NCBI RefSeq assembly: GCF_009363615.1
Contig: NZ_CP045386.1
Location: 150,581 to 214,580 of the forward strand
Reading direction: 5' to 3'
From: Ruegeria sp. THAF33
Lineage (GTDB): Bacteria; Pseudomonadota; Alphaproteobacteria; Rhodobacterales; Rhodobacteraceae
Length of the DNA stretch: 64,000 bases
Part shown: positions 45,000-55,592 of the stretch, one piece after another
How positions within the stretch are numbered: the first letter of the stretch is position 1
Layout: every line of letters starts with the position of its first letter
Notes under the pieces: generated by a model
Told to the model about the DNA's origin: nothing
Database searches by the model: none
Seen by the model: the letters and a program-made list of their open reading frames with translations, nothing else
Position numbers and translations under genes: made by a program

Positions 45000-45656
45000 C
45001 TAGTCAGTTGCTGAGAGGCCAACCAGAACGATTTTCAGAAAATCCTCGGCAAGCTTGTCTGAGTCTATTTCTGCCATCTCCCGAAACAGGATATTCCAGA
45101 CTGCGGGATAAATGGGTGCGCCAACAAGTACGAGAGCATCAATATCCTTTACTTCCTTCCGAAACTCACCTGTCTCAACCCCATAATCCAGCGTGGCTCG
45201 AATGTGCTCCAGTCCCTTTACGATAACGTTATCATAGTAGAATTTTGCTATCCGCTCGTGATTGGGAGCCGCAGAGATCATATGTCGAAGTAGCGTTTTC
45301 ATTTCCGGCGAGGCTATGCGCTTTGCCGCGATGCGGATCTGCTGCGCCAATCGCTCCTTTGCCGTTCCCTTGTTCGATTGGCCCGCAGCCCCGATTTGTT
45401 GCAGTGTCGGGACAATCTCTTTTGCAATCACGCCTTCCAACAGATCTACTTTGGTGTCGAAATAGAGATACAACGTTCCCTTTGCCACTTCTGCTTCATC
45501 CGCAATGTCCGACATTTTTGCGGCAACAAATCCATCGCGATCAAACACTTTCAATGCCGCCTGAATGATGTCTTCCTGACGCCTCCTTTGGGAACGCGAT
45601 AGTGTCTTTGTGTGTTTCTGTACGCGCTCCACGTTGTGTGTCGTCCTTCGTTGCAT
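45000..45656 (-). CDS. TetR-family transcriptional regulator
   Basis: The 218-residue protein has the TetR helix-turn-helix (IIQAALKVFDRDGFVAAKMSDIADEAEVAKGTLYLYFDTKVDLLEGVI, about 30-75) and a helical ligand domain. It is divergent from the RND efflux genes, with a cluster of inverted repeats between them. It is the likely repressor of the pump and of itself. Confidence 0.9.
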   Translation of the reverse strand: MQRRTTHNVERVQKHTKTLSRSQRRRQEDIIQAALKVFDRDGFVAAKMSDIADEAEVAKGTLYLYFDTKVDLLEGVIAKEIVPTLQQIGAAGQSNKGTAKERLAQQIRIAAKRIASPEMKTLLRHMISAAPNHERIAKFYYDNVIVKGLEHIRATLDYGVETGEFRKEVKDIDALVLVGAPIYPAVWNILFREMAEIDSDKLAEDFLKIVLVGLSATD

Positions 45657-45694
45657 AGAAAATGTATTACTGCTTCACGCGCATTTTAAGTGCC

Positions 45695-45774
45695 TTGACA
45701 TCGAATGACCATATGTTCGAATAATGACCAGTTGGTCATTTAATGACTGGCGGTCACTTTGTGACTTGTGGTCA
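45695..45774. promoter_or_regulatory. TetR operator array and efflux promoter
   Basis: TTGACA at 45695 is a strong -35 toward the efflux genes. Downstream are AATGACCAGTTGGTCATT (45723-45740, perfect arms around GT), then TGACTGGCGGTCA and TGACTTGTGGTCA. All share TGAC/GTCA arms. This looks like three adjacent operator units for the TetR-type regulator. Confidence 0.65.
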
Positions 45775-45832
45775 TGGTGGTTGGAACCGTGTGCTGAGCA
45801 CGATTCATTTTGAGAAGAGGGCGCCGTAATAA

Positions 45833-46936
45833 ATGCGAGTAATAGCGATCATTTTGGGACTGGTGTCATTGACGGCCTGCAAGGAAGAGGAGCTGGCTTC
45901 CGAGCCACTTGTTCGTGGATTGAAGACGCATCTCATTCAGGACACCAAAGACTCGACTGTGCGCCGTTTTCCAGCCGTTCTTGAACCAACTTCACTGAAC
46001 ACGTTGTCCTTCGAAGTCGCGGGAAAACTTCAAGCCGTGGATCTTGAGGTAGGTCAGCGAGTGGAGGCCGGTCAACCATTGATCTCATTGGACACGACAG
46101 CTTTTCAGATCCAACTGGATAATGCTATCGCAGGCGTCCTAGCCGCCCAAGCCACGCGTGACAACGCAGCTGATAACCTGACGCGTCAGCAAAATTTGTT
46201 TGCACGTGGCAGCACAACAAAGGTGGCGCGCGATAACGCTCAAGCGGAAGCAATCTCCAGTGAGGCTCGCCTTGAGCAAGCGAAAAAGTCCCGCGACAGT
46301 GCCCAGGAAAATCTAAGCAAGACAAGCATTATCTCTCCTATCGATGGGGTCATTAATGCTGTGGATGCGGTGAGTTTCAGCACGGTCTCACCGGGTGTTC
46401 CTATGGTTTCACTCTATGCGCCCGATGCATTTGAGATCTCATTCAGCGTCAATTTTGAAACGGCCACGCAACTCGTGGTGGGAACACCGGCTACAATTCG
46501 TTTGGCCGACCTTCCTGATGTCTCTTTAAACGCGGTTGTCACCGAACTGGGCGCGCGCGCGGATGCGGTATCCAGCTTTCCGGTGGTTCTTAGTTTGCAG
46601 GACAACGATCCAATTCTGAAGGCTGGCATGGCCGTAGAAGCTTCCATTGAACTGCCGCTTCCTGCGGCTCAGGGTTTTACCATCCCCCTCAGTGCAATCC
46701 TGAAAAAAGGTCAGATTGGGTTTTCCGCAGACCGACCACAAGGGCCGGGCAAAGCGCAGGTGTTTGTCTACGATGCCGTGACTGAAACTGTTTTGGAACG
46801 CGATGTTTCCATCGGCGGTGTCCGTGAAAACGCAGTTTTGGTCGTTGAAGGATTGGATCTTGGCGATCGCGTTGCCTCAGCCGGAGTTTCATTCCTGAGC
46901 GACGGTATGAAGGTCAACCTTATCGACGAGAATTGA
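45833..46936 (+). CDS. RND efflux periplasmic adaptor (membrane fusion) lipoprotein
   Basis: The 367-residue protein has a lipoprotein signal with lipobox LTAC (Cys 16). It has the HlyD/AcrA plan: lipoyl half-motifs (FEVAGKLQAVDLEVGQRVEAGQPLISLD and SPIDGVINAVDAVSFSTVSPG), a coiled-coil hairpin between them (about 90-155), then beta-barrel and membrane-proximal domains. It overlaps the pump gene and links it to an outer-membrane channel, which is not encoded here. Confidence 0.9.
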   Translation: MRVIAIILGLVSLTACKEEELASEPLVRGLKTHLIQDTKDSTVRRFPAVLEPTSLNTLSFEVAGKLQAVDLEVGQRVEAGQPLISLDTTAFQIQLDNAIAGVLAAQATRDNAADNLTRQQNLFARGSTTKVARDNAQAEAISSEARLEQAKKSRDSAQENLSKTSIISPIDGVINAVDAVSFSTVSPGVPMVSLYAPDAFEISFSVNFETATQLVVGTPATIRLADLPDVSLNAVVTELGARADAVSSFPVVLSLQDNDPILKAGMAVEASIELPLPAAQGFTIPLSAILKKGQIGFSADRPQGPGKAQVFVYDAVTETVLERDVSIGGVRENAVLVVEGLDLGDRVASAGVSFLSDGMKVNLIDEN

Positions 46937-46938
46937 TT

Positions 46939-49900
46939 ATGGAAGCTTTGACACGTTTCGCGCTGGAAAGGTCGAGACTGACAATCCTGGTCATGATCGG
47001 CCTGCTGATCGCTGGCAGCCTTACATATTTGAACCTGCCCAAGCGGGAAAATCCAGCCATCACTGTGCGTACCGCAATTGTCGCAGCACAATTTCCGGGA
47101 ATGTCACCGGAACGTGTCGAAGATCTGATAGCGGTTCCACTGGAACGTGCCGCGCGCGAGATCGGTGAAGTAGAAGATATAGAAACCCGTATTCTTACTG
47201 GCGCGGCGGTTTTGAAACTGCACATCTTTGATGCGGTCCCCGAAACCGAATTGGTCCGTGTGTTTCAGGACATTCGCAACAAGATGAATGATAGCCGCGG
47301 AGAGTTGCCCGAAGGCACACAAGGCCCCTTGGTGAACACAGACTTTGGCGACGTAGCCATTGCCACAATCGCAGTTACCGGAGAAGGCTTTTCCTACGCC
47401 GAGGTTTTCGATGCGGCCGATGAATTGCGAAACGGATTGTACACCGTCGATGGTGTCACCAAAGTGTCCATTTTCGGCAAACAGGAAGAGCGGATTTGGC
47501 TGGAGCTTGATACGCGCCGCATGGCCGCAATCGGGGTGCAACTTCCACGCGTTCTACAGGACTTACAGGCGCAAAACGTTATCCTACCGGCCGGCGAGCT
47601 GAACTCTGACGGCACCAAGATCATTATGGAAGCCAATGGTGATCTTTCGACGGTCGAAGAAATTGAAGGTGTCCTTACCAAAGTGCCGGGTCTGAGTGGC
47701 TTTGTGCGGTTGAAGGACATACTGACTGTACGTCGAGGCTATATCGATCCACCAGACAAGCCGGTTTACTTCAATGGCCAGCCTGCTCTCATGGTCAGTG
47801 TGGAAATGGCCAGTGACCGTGACATTCAGCAACTTGGTCGGGAGCTTGAAAAGCGCATTGTCGAACTTGAGAACCAACAACCGATCGGCGTGACTTTCAA
47901 CGTCTCAACTTTTCAGGAAAAAAACGTCACGGTTGCGGTAAACAGCGCCCTATCGAATGTGGGCCAGACCTTTCTGGTCGTGTTTGCTGTCATGATGGTC
48001 TTCCTCGGCCTACGTCCCGCATTGATTATTGCAAGCATCGTTCCCTTCACGGTGATGTTTGCGTTGATCCTTATGGCCTTCATCGGCGTTGACGTACAAC
48101 AGGTCTCAATTGCGGCCGTTATTATTTCGCTTGGCCTTCTCGTCGACAATGGTCTGGTTGTTGTTGAAGATATCCAGACCAAAGTTGATGCAGGTATGTC
48201 CCCGCGCGAAGCAGCCATCGCCTCTTGCGGGCAGTTCTTTATTCCTCTTGCGGTCGCGTCTCTGACCACCATCGCAGCCTTTGTTCCGATGTTGATCCTT
48301 GATGGAACCGAGGGACAGTTTGCCTTCGCCATGGGCGCCGTCGTTTCATCAATGCTGACGGGGTCTTGGATTGTAGCGCATTACATACTTCCGTTCTTGG
48401 CTGCGCGGCTTGTGAAATCCAAGAAAAAGAAAGTTGAACAAGAAAGCCGGATGCGACGCGTGTACGGCTCGGTCACGCGGGCTTTGCTTCCCTGGGGTGT
48501 ACCCATCATTGTCGTATGTTACGGGCTTGTCATTGGGTCCGCGACCGTCTTCGCAAATCTCAAGGCGGAACTTTTCCCGCTCAGCCAACGCTCGGATTTC
48601 CTGGTCTACCTCGACATGCCGAAGGGTACGGCCATTGAAGAAACCCGCGCTCAGGCTCTGGCTGTCGAGCAGTGGTTGCGAAACGTTGAGATCAATCCCG
48701 AGGTGCGTGATACGACAATTTACGTCGGTGACGGCGGGCCGCGATTCTACCTTGGACTTGATCCTGCAGAGACTGATCCAGCCAGCGCATTCTTCGTCGT
48801 GAACACGCAGAGCTTTGATGGCGCAAAAGCGATGGAACAACGCGCCCGACGTCATCTGACTGAAAATTTTGCAGCGTTCCGACCGCGCCTGGCGCGCCTG
48901 TCCATGGGCGGCACGGAATCCGGGATCGTCGAAATTGAGATTACCGGCCCGGACGGCGATCTGCTTATGGCAGCCGCAGAGAAAGTGAAATCTGGCTTTG
49001 CCCGGATTCCGAACCTTGTGCGTAACGAAGACGATTGGGGCAATAAGTCCATTAAGATGGTCATCGATGTCGCGCAAGACAAAGCAAGGGAGCTTGGAAT
49101 TACATCTCAGGATGTCTCCGACGCGATGGAAACGTTCTTCAGCGGTGCATCCTACTCGACCTTTCGCGAAGGGACCGAGGCTATTCCAATCGTCGCACGA
49201 GCCCAGGGTAACTTCCGTGACAGTCTGGAAGATCTGGCAAACTTGTCGGTGCCCACAAATGGCGGACTAATTTCACTCAACCAGGTTGCGACTTTCAAAC
49301 CCACTCTCCAGTTCTCGCAAATCCGGCGGGAGAACCAGGAGCGAATGATCACGATATCCGGCAAAAGTGAAACCTTGGGCGCAACTCAGGTAGAGCAGCT
49401 TTTGCAGCCGACATTGGCCGCGCTTGATCTGGGACCGGAGTATAACATCCGCATCGGCGGAGAGAGCGAAGAAGGTGCCAAAATTCGGGGTAAGCTGGCG
49501 GCCGGCATTCCTTACGCCATGATCGTGATGTTGGCTGCACTCACGTTTCAATTCAACTCGGCCCGACGGGTCGCCCTGACCATTATGACTATTCCGCTAA
49601 TTGTTGTTGGTGCGCCACTCGCACTCGAACTCTCTGGTCGGCCGCTTTCATTCTTTGCCATCCTTGGACTGTTGTCGCTGATGGGGATCATCATCAACAA
49701 CGCAATCGTGCTGATAGACCAGATTGATATCGAACGACAAACGCAGAGCCTCGATGATGCAATCGTTACAGCAGCGAAAAAGCGCGTCCGGCCGGTTATG
49801 CTTGCCTCGCTCACGACAGTTTTGGGACTTGTTCCAATGGCGCTGAATGGGGGCGCTCTTTTCGAGCCAATGGCAACTTTGATGGTGGGCGGCCTCTTTC

Positions 49901-50013
49901 TTGCGTCACCATTGACGCTTTTGTTCGTCCCACCCACTTACCGACTGTTTTTCAGAAACGAAGAACGCCGTCGGACAGAATATGCCCTTGAAGCCGAGAA
50001 GGCGGCCGCATGA
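46939..50013 (+). CDS. RND-family efflux transporter, inner-membrane pump
   Basis: This 1024-residue proton-driven exporter of the AcrB/MexF class has twelve helices in two halves. The TM4 segment SLGLLVDNGLVVVEDIQ carries the essential Asp, and two large periplasmic loops are present. The ATG at 46939 follows the adaptor stop at once. The first membrane helix is ILVMIGLLIAGSLTYLNLPKRENPAI, typical of the less-studied HAE1-like branch. Substrates cannot be told from the sequence. Confidence 0.9.
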   Translation: MEALTRFALERSRLTILVMIGLLIAGSLTYLNLPKRENPAITVRTAIVAAQFPGMSPERVEDLIAVPLERAAREIGEVEDIETRILTGAAVLKLHIFDAVPETELVRVFQDIRNKMNDSRGELPEGTQGPLVNTDFGDVAIATIAVTGEGFSYAEVFDAADELRNGLYTVDGVTKVSIFGKQEERIWLELDTRRMAAIGVQLPRVLQDLQAQNVILPAGELNSDGTKIIMEANGDLSTVEEIEGVLTKVPGLSGFVRLKDILTVRRGYIDPPDKPVYFNGQPALMVSVEMASDRDIQQLGRELEKRIVELENQQPIGVTFNVSTFQEKNVTVAVNSALSNVGQTFLVVFAVMMVFLGLRPALIIASIVPFTVMFALILMAFIGVDVQQVSIAAVIISLGLLVDNGLVVVEDIQTKVDAGMSPREAAIASCGQFFIPLAVASLTTIAAFVPMLILDGTEGQFAFAMGAVVSSMLTGSWIVAHYILPFLAARLVKSKKKKVEQESRMRRVYGSVTRALLPWGVPIIVVCYGLVIGSATVFANLKAELFPLSQRSDFLVYLDMPKGTAIEETRAQALAVEQWLRNVEINPEVRDTTIYVGDGGPRFYLGLDPAETDPASAFFVVNTQSFDGAKAMEQRARRHLTENFAAFRPRLARLSMGGTESGIVEIEITGPDGDLLMAAAEKVKSGFARIPNLVRNEDDWGNKSIKMVIDVAQDKARELGITSQDVSDAMETFFSGASYSTFREGTEAIPIVARAQGNFRDSLEDLANLSVPTNGGLISLNQVATFKPTLQFSQIRRENQERMITISGKSETLGATQVEQLLQPTLAALDLGPEYNIRIGGESEEGAKIRGKLAAGIPYAMIVMLAALTFQFNSARRVALTIMTIPLIVVGAPLALELSGRPLSFFAILGLLSLMGIIINNAIVLIDQIDIERQTQSLDDAIVTAAKKRVRPVMLASLTTVLGLVPMALNGGALFEPMATLMVGGLFLASPLTLLFVPPTYRLFFRNEERRRTEYALEAEKAAA

Positions 50014-50627
50014 AGGCTTGCGACATCGAGTTCCCAAATTTGGCGGTTCTTTCCGTCACCCCAAAGTGCATGCCGCATGAACCTCGTGATCGATTCCTGA
50101 CGCTCCCGATGCCACTCACGGCACGTCCCGCTGCATGGCCTTCATTTCGGTCATCAGCGGGACAAACTATGAGTAGAAATCCATAGTAGTCGTGACCAAT
50201 ATCGTCATCGTTGACCACCTCGGTAACGGACGATATCGGACGCATCCGCGGCGAAAGCTACATTATTTCGCGAGCTGTGAAATTGACCAACTCAATACTT
50301 CGCAGATGTAGCGAATGACCGCAAAGCGGGCTGCGACCGCAGAATTTAGCAGCTGTGCTGAATGTCCACTATGGGCCGTCCTCGTGATCAGCTATTGGCG
50401 GGGCATGGGGTTTTGCTGCAACAGCACCGAGGTCAGCAAGGAGCCCATTCTTACCAATGCTGCAGCTTGCATGAATGGCCGCAACGCGCAGGGAGCGGAA
50501 ATTCGGCGCGCATGCCTCGGGATCATTTGGCTGATCGGGTCATGTCGTGCCGATGCCGAAGTAGATGACTGCTCGCCATGCTTGTGCTAGGGTTCGCCAA
50601 GCCGAAATCACGAGGAGGAGCAGGAGT
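50014..50627. other. intergenic with dispersed repeat copy B
   Basis: About 600 bases without a recognised gene. A 91-codon plus-strand frame (50315-50590) overlaps the repeat and is not credited. Copy B of the dispersed repeat lies at about 50303-50380. Confidence 0.45.
50303..50380. repeat. dispersed intergenic repeat copy B
   Basis: The core at 50311-50345 matches copy D (60496-60530) at 32 of 35 positions, with AAAGCGGGCTGCGACCG identical. The copy ends ATGGGCCGTCC, as copy C does. Confidence 0.6.
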
Positions 50628-51677
50628 TTGTTGCACGATGCCCTCTTGCGGGACGCGGGAGGTCTGGCGATCGACCATGGAAGCGCATCGCGCTCTGCAG
50701 ATTGGGACGAGGTTCAGGCCTTCTGTCGAAACGTCTACATGCCGTACCGCGTCAGGCCATTGGTCAGGCTTTCACGCCCCGATGCCACCATGATCAGTGC
50801 CCGTGCAGGGCGCCTGACCATGACTCGTTTCTCCTATGGCACGGGCATCCATCTGGACAGGTTCGATCCGGAAGCGGGGAACATCCTCGTCCTGAACACG
50901 CTGCGGGGCGCGCTCGATCACCAGGTGGACGGCGGGTCCATCGCCACGGGTGCCGGTGACAGTTTCGTCGTGGATTGCTCGCGCACGGATTACTGGCTCC
51001 AAGGCGATCCGGACCACATGCAGCTGAACCTGACCATCCCGCATGCGGTCATGGAGGAAACGGCAGAGCGCTGGTTCGGCTTCGTGCCGGATGACGGGTT
51101 GTGGACACGGCGGGTCAGGTTCGGCGGGCCGGGGTCGGCGTGGCTGTCCTTGCTGGACTACACAGCGCGTACACTGGTACAGGCGGGCGGCGCGCCCAGC
51201 GATACGGCGTTGGCGCGTCACATCGAGGAAATGCTCTGCGTGGAATTGTTGCGGCAATGGGCTGGTGCGGCGGGTTTCCCGCTACAGGAAGGCGCTCGGT
51301 GCGCCGCGCCCGGATACGTCCGCCGGGCCGAGGAGATCATGGAAGCCGAGGCGCGCGATGCGCCGTCGATAGGGGAAGTGGCGCAGCGTGTTGGCGTCTC
51401 GGCGCGCACGCTTTCGGGCGGCTTCCACAGGTTCCGGGGCGTGTCGCCGCGGACCTTCCTGGCAGCCCGACGGTTCGACGGGTTTCGGAGGGACCTTGAA
51501 ACGCTGCCGCCGGAAGAGACGGTGACGGCGATTGCCAGTGCGTGGGGCTTCAGCAATTTCGGCGCTCTTGCGGGGCGCTATCGTGACCGGTTCGGCGAGT
51601 CCCCGTCCCAGACACGGAAGCGTGCAACGCGTGGCCAACTCGGCTTCCGATTTCGGACAGGCTCTGCCGATGGGTGA
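50628..51677 (+). CDS. AraC-family transcriptional regulator
   Basis: The roughly 349-residue regulator has an N-terminal sensing domain (AraC_binding_2-like, from [18 protein letters not shown]) and a C-terminal double helix-turn-helix ([36 protein letters not shown] ... [35 protein letters not shown]). Start uncertain: TTG 50628 has GGAGG nine bases before it, while ATG 50565 lacks a good site. It lies 56 bases upstream of the serine hydrolase gene and may control it. Confidence 0.82.
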   Translation: MLHDALLRDAGGLAIDHGSASRSADWDEVQAFCRNVYMPYRVRPLVRLSRPDATMISARAGRLTMTRFSYGTGIHLDRFDPEAGNILVLNTLRGALDHQVDGGSIATGAGDSFVVDCSRTDYWLQGDPDHMQLNLTIPHAVMEETAERWFGFVPDDGLWTRRVRFGGPGSAWLSLLDYTARTLVQAGGAPSDTALARHIEEMLCVELLRQWAGAAGFPLQEGARCAAPGYVRRAEEIMEAEARDAPSIGEVAQRVGVSARTLSGGFHRFRGVSPRTFLAARRFDGFRRDLETLPPEETVTAIASAWGFSNFGALAGRYRDRFGESPSQTRKRATRGQLGFRFRTGSADG

Positions 51678-51733
51678 CAGCGCTTTCCGTATTGGACGGG
51701 CATCCTGTGATGCACTGTTCAAGGGAGGACACC

Positions 51734-52930
51734 ATGAAGGACATTCACACCAAAGACCTCGCCGCCGCGCTCGACAGCGTGCTACGCGGCACCACCGAAG
51801 GCCCGGCGCGCGTGCCCGGCGTCGTTGCGATGGTCACAGACCGCGAAGGCGACATCTACTCAGGCGCAGCGGGCGAGCGGCGGCTGGGCGACGACGCGAT
51901 GACCGAGGACACGGTCTTTGCGATCTTCTCCACCACCAAGGCCATCGCCGGGACAACGGCGCTTCAATGCGTCGAAGAGGGGCTTTTGGACCTTGATGCC
52001 CCCGCGAAATCCTACGCCCCGGCCATCGGGGACCTTAAGGTTATCGAAGGGTTCGACGCCAACGGCCAGCCCCGACTGCGCGCGCCGAAGTCCGACGTGA
52101 CCACCCGGCAGCTGATGCTGCACACGGGCGGCTTCGGCTATGACTTCTTCAACGAGATGTACAAGCGCATGGCGGAGGAGCACGGCCAGCCTTCGGTCAT
52201 CACCGGCTCCCGCGCCGCCATCGAGACTCCGCTGCTCTTCGATCCGGGCGATAAGTGGGAGTACGGCACCAACATCGACTGGGTCGGGCAGGTGGTCGAG
52301 GGCATTCGCGGCAAGCGGCTGGGTGAGGTCATGCGAGAGCGGGTGTTCGATCCGCTGGGCATGGAGGACATCGCCTTCACCCGCACGGACGCGATGAAAA
52401 CCCGCTCTGCCACGATCCATGCGCGCGGCGGCGATATGTCCCTGACGCCGATGGATGATTTCTCGCTGCCAGACAATCCTGAGGTGGATATGGGCGGGCA
52501 CGGCCTTTACGGCACGGTGCCCGAGTACATGAAGTTCATCCGCATGTGGCTCAACGACGGCAACGGGCCGAAGGGGCGCGTTCTGAAACCTGAAACGGTG
52601 GAATGGGCCGTGAAGGGCGCGCTGGTGCCGCCGCAGAAGGTGACGATGCTCCCGGGGGTGATCCCGACGCTCTCCAATGACGCGGAGTTCTTCCCCGGTC
52701 TCGGCAAGGACTGGTCCTACACCTTCATGGTCAACACCGAGGAGGCGCCCACGGGCCGTCCGGCGGGGGCGATTGGCTGGGCCGGACTGGCCAACAGCTT
52801 CTATTGGATCGACCGCTCGACGGGCGTTGGCGGCTACTGGGCGACCCAGATCCTGCCGTTTGGCGATCCGACCTCCTTTGTCGGCTACCTCGATTTCGAG
52901 ACGGCGGTCTATCGCGCCTTACGCGGCTAA
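51734..52930 (+). CDS. beta-lactamase-fold serine hydrolase / esterase
   Basis: This 398-residue class C beta-lactamase-related hydrolase has a nucleophile Ser 66 in STTK and Tyr 177 in YGTN. The third element is in the GWAGLAN region (HTG/KTG position). No signal peptide is evident, so it is probably cytoplasmic. Such enzymes often act as EstB-type esterases. Its place between two AraC genes and next to a Baeyer-Villiger-type monooxygenase suggests it hydrolyses the ester or lactone that enzyme makes. Confidence 0.82.
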   Translation: MKDIHTKDLAAALDSVLRGTTEGPARVPGVVAMVTDREGDIYSGAAGERRLGDDAMTEDTVFAIFSTTKAIAGTTALQCVEEGLLDLDAPAKSYAPAIGDLKVIEGFDANGQPRLRAPKSDVTTRQLMLHTGGFGYDFFNEMYKRMAEEHGQPSVITGSRAAIETPLLFDPGDKWEYGTNIDWVGQVVEGIRGKRLGEVMRERVFDPLGMEDIAFTRTDAMKTRSATIHARGGDMSLTPMDDFSLPDNPEVDMGGHGLYGTVPEYMKFIRMWLNDGNGPKGRVLKPETVEWAVKGALVPPQKVTMLPGVIPTLSNDAEFFPGLGKDWSYTFMVNTEEAPTGRPAGAIGWAGLANSFYWIDRSTGVGGYWATQILPFGDPTSFVGYLDFETAVYRALRG

Positions 52931-52947
52931 AGCGCCAAACTGACCAG

Positions 52948-52970
52948 CGGGGGCGCGCCATGTGCCCCCG
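52948..52970 (+). terminator. hairpin after serine hydrolase gene
   Basis: CGGGGGC and GCCCCCG form a perfect seven-base stem with a nine-base loop, followed by TCTCTCGTTTCG. It lies 18 bases after the stop codon and is a probable terminator or message stabiliser. Confidence 0.5.
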
Positions 52971-53007
52971 TCTCTCGTTTCGTATGGCTTTGGGAGGAGG
53001 GTGCGTG

Positions 53008-53892
53008 ATGAGCGATTTCATCAATTTCGAGGATCTGCCCCGGTGGGTGCCGGGGCGGGTGCTTCTGGCGAGTGACGGCTTGGGTTGGAAGAATGTCGGC
53101 CTGCGGTCCTACCACTACGAGGCGCAAGACGTGATCGTGCCGAGCATGAAGGACTTCATGCTGGTGGGGTATCGCGCGGGGGTGACACCGATGCAGCGCC
53201 GTTTCGACGGGCGCTGGACCAAGGAGACTCTGTGTCCGGGGGCAGCGTCGCTGCTCACCCGCGCGCAGCAGGTGTCGTGGAACTGGAAGGAGCCGATCGA
53301 CGTCACCCATGTTTACCTCTCTGGTGCCTTGGTGGCCGAAGTGGCGAGCGAGGCGTTGGATTGCAGCGTTTCTGAGGTGGTTCTGGCGGATGTGCTGCGC
53401 ACCGATGACCCGGTGATGATGCAGGCGATGGAGTTGATTTCAAACGAGGCGCGGACCGCCGGATTGGGCGGTGCGCTTTACGTGGACAGCATCGCGCGCG
53501 GCCTCATCATTCATCTGCTGCGGCGTTATGCTGGAATCCGCGCGCCCGAGGCCCGCAGCGAAGGTGCTTTGACGCGCGTACAGGAGCGCATCATCACCGA
53601 ATACATCGACGCCAACCTGGCTCGTTCGATGGATCTCAAATGCATGGCGGATGTGCTGGGGCTGACGTCCTGTCTCTTTGCCCGCCAGTTCCGGCGCAGC
53701 TTTGGGAAACCGCCCTATGCCTATGTCACGGCGCAACGGCTGGAGCGGGCGCGGCACCTTTTGGCGACCACCTCCGAGCCGATCAAGGGCATCGCTTTGG
53801 ACTGTGGGTTCTCCGATCAGGCGCATCTGACGCGCATGTTCCGTGCCGCCTTCGAGGAAACGCCCGCAGTCTTCCGACGCCAGGCGCAGTAG
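53008..53892 (+). CDS. AraC-family transcriptional regulator
   Basis: From ATG 53008 (GGGAGGAGG upstream) the protein is 294 residues. The C-terminal AraC domain reads MDLKCMADVLGLTSCLFARQFRRSFGKPPYAYVTAQRLERARHLL ... IALDCGFSDQAHLTRMFRAAFEETPAVFRR. The N-terminal domain is of unknown ligand type. It converges on the flavin monooxygenase gene and is a candidate activator of the monooxygenase/dehydrogenase pair. Confidence 0.87.
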   Translation: MSDFINFEDLPRWVPGRVLLASDGLGWKNVGLRSYHYEAQDVIVPSMKDFMLVGYRAGVTPMQRRFDGRWTKETLCPGAASLLTRAQQVSWNWKEPIDVTHVYLSGALVAEVASEALDCSVSEVVLADVLRTDDPVMMQAMELISNEARTAGLGGALYVDSIARGLIIHLLRRYAGIRAPEARSEGALTRVQERIITEYIDANLARSMDLKCMADVLGLTSCLFARQFRRSFGKPPYAYVTAQRLERARHLLATTSEPIKGIALDCGFSDQAHLTRMFRAAFEETPAVFRRQAQ

Positions 53893-53957
53893 GATTTTCT
53901 CGGTTCCCTCAGAGCAGGCCGCCAAGACGCGCCCACCCTGAGGTCTCTGGGAGGGAG

Positions 53958-55592
53958 TTACTCCGCCGGTTTCGCCATCTCCGGCGCGCCGGTCATGGCG
54001 AAGCCTTCATAGCCCTTGTCGGCGATCTCCTGACACTTGGCGCGGTAGGTGCCGACGCCGCCGGTGTAGGACAGAACCCGGCGCGGCTTGCCCGGCACGT
54101 TCGAGCCGGTATACCAGCTGTTCGTCTTGGCGATCAGCGTGGCATTGGCCGTCTCGTCGTGATGCCTGACCCAGGCGTCTTCGCCCTCGGCGGTCGGCTC
54201 ACAGACGGTCGCGCCCTTGTCACGCATGGCCTTGATGCACTCGGTGATCCACTCGGTCTGCTGTTGTAGGCAGGTGGTCATGTTGCACAGCGCCGCAGAG
54301 GGGGCGAGGGGCGCGCCGGTCATGAAGAGGTTCGGGAAGCCGTATTTCTGAAGGCCCAGCGTGGTGCGGATGTCCTTGTCCCACTCGCCCTTGAGCGTCA
54401 TGCCATCGCGCCCGCGAATGTCGATCCGCGCCAGCGCGCCGGAGCCTGCATCGAAGCCCACCGCCATGATGATGACGTCGAGCGGATAGACGGTGCCATC
54501 CTCCAACTTCACACCCTCGGGCACGATCTCCGTAATTGGGTTCTCCTTGACGGAAACCGCCTCGACATTGTCCTGAAGGTAAACCTCGAGGTAATTCGTT
54601 TCTAGCGGCACGCGGTGGGTGCCAAAGCCGTAATCGTCCTTCTTTGGCACGAGAATGTTGATGAGTTTCGGGTCTTTCAGCCGCGCCTCCATCTTCTCGC
54701 GCACGAACTGGCTGATCTCCTCGGAGACCGCCTCGTCAAAGAACATCTCCGCGAACGAGGCCAGCCAGAGCTTTAATGAGCCATCCGCATGGATTTCCTC
54801 AAGGATTTCGCGGCGTTGCTCCGGCGAACATTCGGCCCATGTATGCACGAAGTCATACTCGAAGCCGGTGAAGGTCTTGGGCAGGTTGGTGGTCAACTCA
54901 CCCCAGCGCGCCTTGTAAGCGGCGGCCTCCGTCGGACCGTACTTTGGGTTCTTCATTGGCAAGACATACTGCGGCGTGCGCACGAAAACGGTCATGGAGC
55001 CAACGATGGGCGCGATGGTCTGGATCACCTGAATGCCCGTCGCGCCGATGCCGATCACGCCCACGCGCTTGCCTTCGAGATCCAGCCCGCCCTTGGGATA
55101 GCGCCCGGTATGCACGATCGGGCCCTTGAAGGTGTCCTGTCCCTTGAAGCGATCTGTCAGCGGCGCGGATAGCATTCCGGTGCAGCCGATCAGGAACTGA
55201 GTGTCATAGGTGTCGCCGCTGTCAGTCTCGACCGACCAGCGCCCGGTGCGCTCGTTGAACTCCGCTTTCGTCACCTTGGACGAGAAGGTGATGTCCTTGC
55301 GAAGGTCCAGCCGGTCCGTGATGTAATGCATCCAGCGTTCGATCTCCGGCTGCGCCGGAAAACGCTCCGACCATGTCCAGTCCTTGTAGAGCTTCTCGTC
55401 AAACAGGTATTGGTAGATATAGCTCTCGCTGTCGAACTTTGCGCCGGGGTAGCGGTTCCAGTACCACGTCCCCCCCACATCGGTGCCTGCCTCGACTCCA
55501 TGCACGTTCATTCCCATCTCGCGCAGCTGGTGAAGCTGGTAGAGCCCCGCCACCCCTGCGCCGATCACGAGGGCATCAATTCTCTGGGTCAT
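53958..55592 (-). CDS. flavin monooxygenase, Baeyer-Villiger type
   Basis: This 544-residue FAD/NADPH enzyme is predicted to insert oxygen next to a ketone. It has two Rossmann motifs: VIGAGVAGLYQLHQL for FAD (about 8-22) and VIGIGATGIQVIQ for NADPH (about 185). The fingerprint reads FKGPIVHTGRYP, with Tyr where the classical Baeyer-Villiger fingerprint has Trp. GTWYWNRYPGAKFDSESYIYQYLF and the C-terminal LCNMTTCLQQQTEWI are typical of cycloketone monooxygenases. It is divergent from the alcohol dehydrogenase gene across 237 bases. Confidence 0.87.
   Translation of the reverse strand: MTQRIDALVIGAGVAGLYQLHQLREMGMNVHGVEAGTDVGGTWYWNRYPGAKFDSESYIYQYLFDEKLYKDWTWSERFPAQPEIERWMHYITDRLDLRKDITFSSKVTKAEFNERTGRWSVETDSGDTYDTQFLIGCTGMLSAPLTDRFKGQDTFKGPIVHTGRYPKGGLDLEGKRVGVIGIGATGIQVIQTIAPIVGSMTVFVRTPQYVLPMKNPKYGPTEAAAYKARWGELTTNLPKTFTGFEYDFVHTWAECSPEQRREILEEIHADGSLKLWLASFAEMFFDEAVSEEISQFVREKMEARLKDPKLINILVPKKDDYGFGTHRVPLETNYLEVYLQDNVEAVSVKENPITEIVPEGVKLEDGTVYPLDVIIMAVGFDAGSGALARIDIRGRDGMTLKGEWDKDIRTTLGLQKYGFPNLFMTGAPLAPSAALCNMTTCLQQQTEWITECIKAMRDKGATVCEPTAEGEDAWVRHHDETANATLIAKTNSWYTGSNVPGKPRRVLSYTGGVGTYRAKCQEIADKGYEGFAMTGAPEMAKPAE

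Noticed and set aside
50315..50590. 91-codon plus-strand frame before the AraC gene
   Set aside because: It lies within dispersed repeat copy B and has no convincing start; treated as chance.
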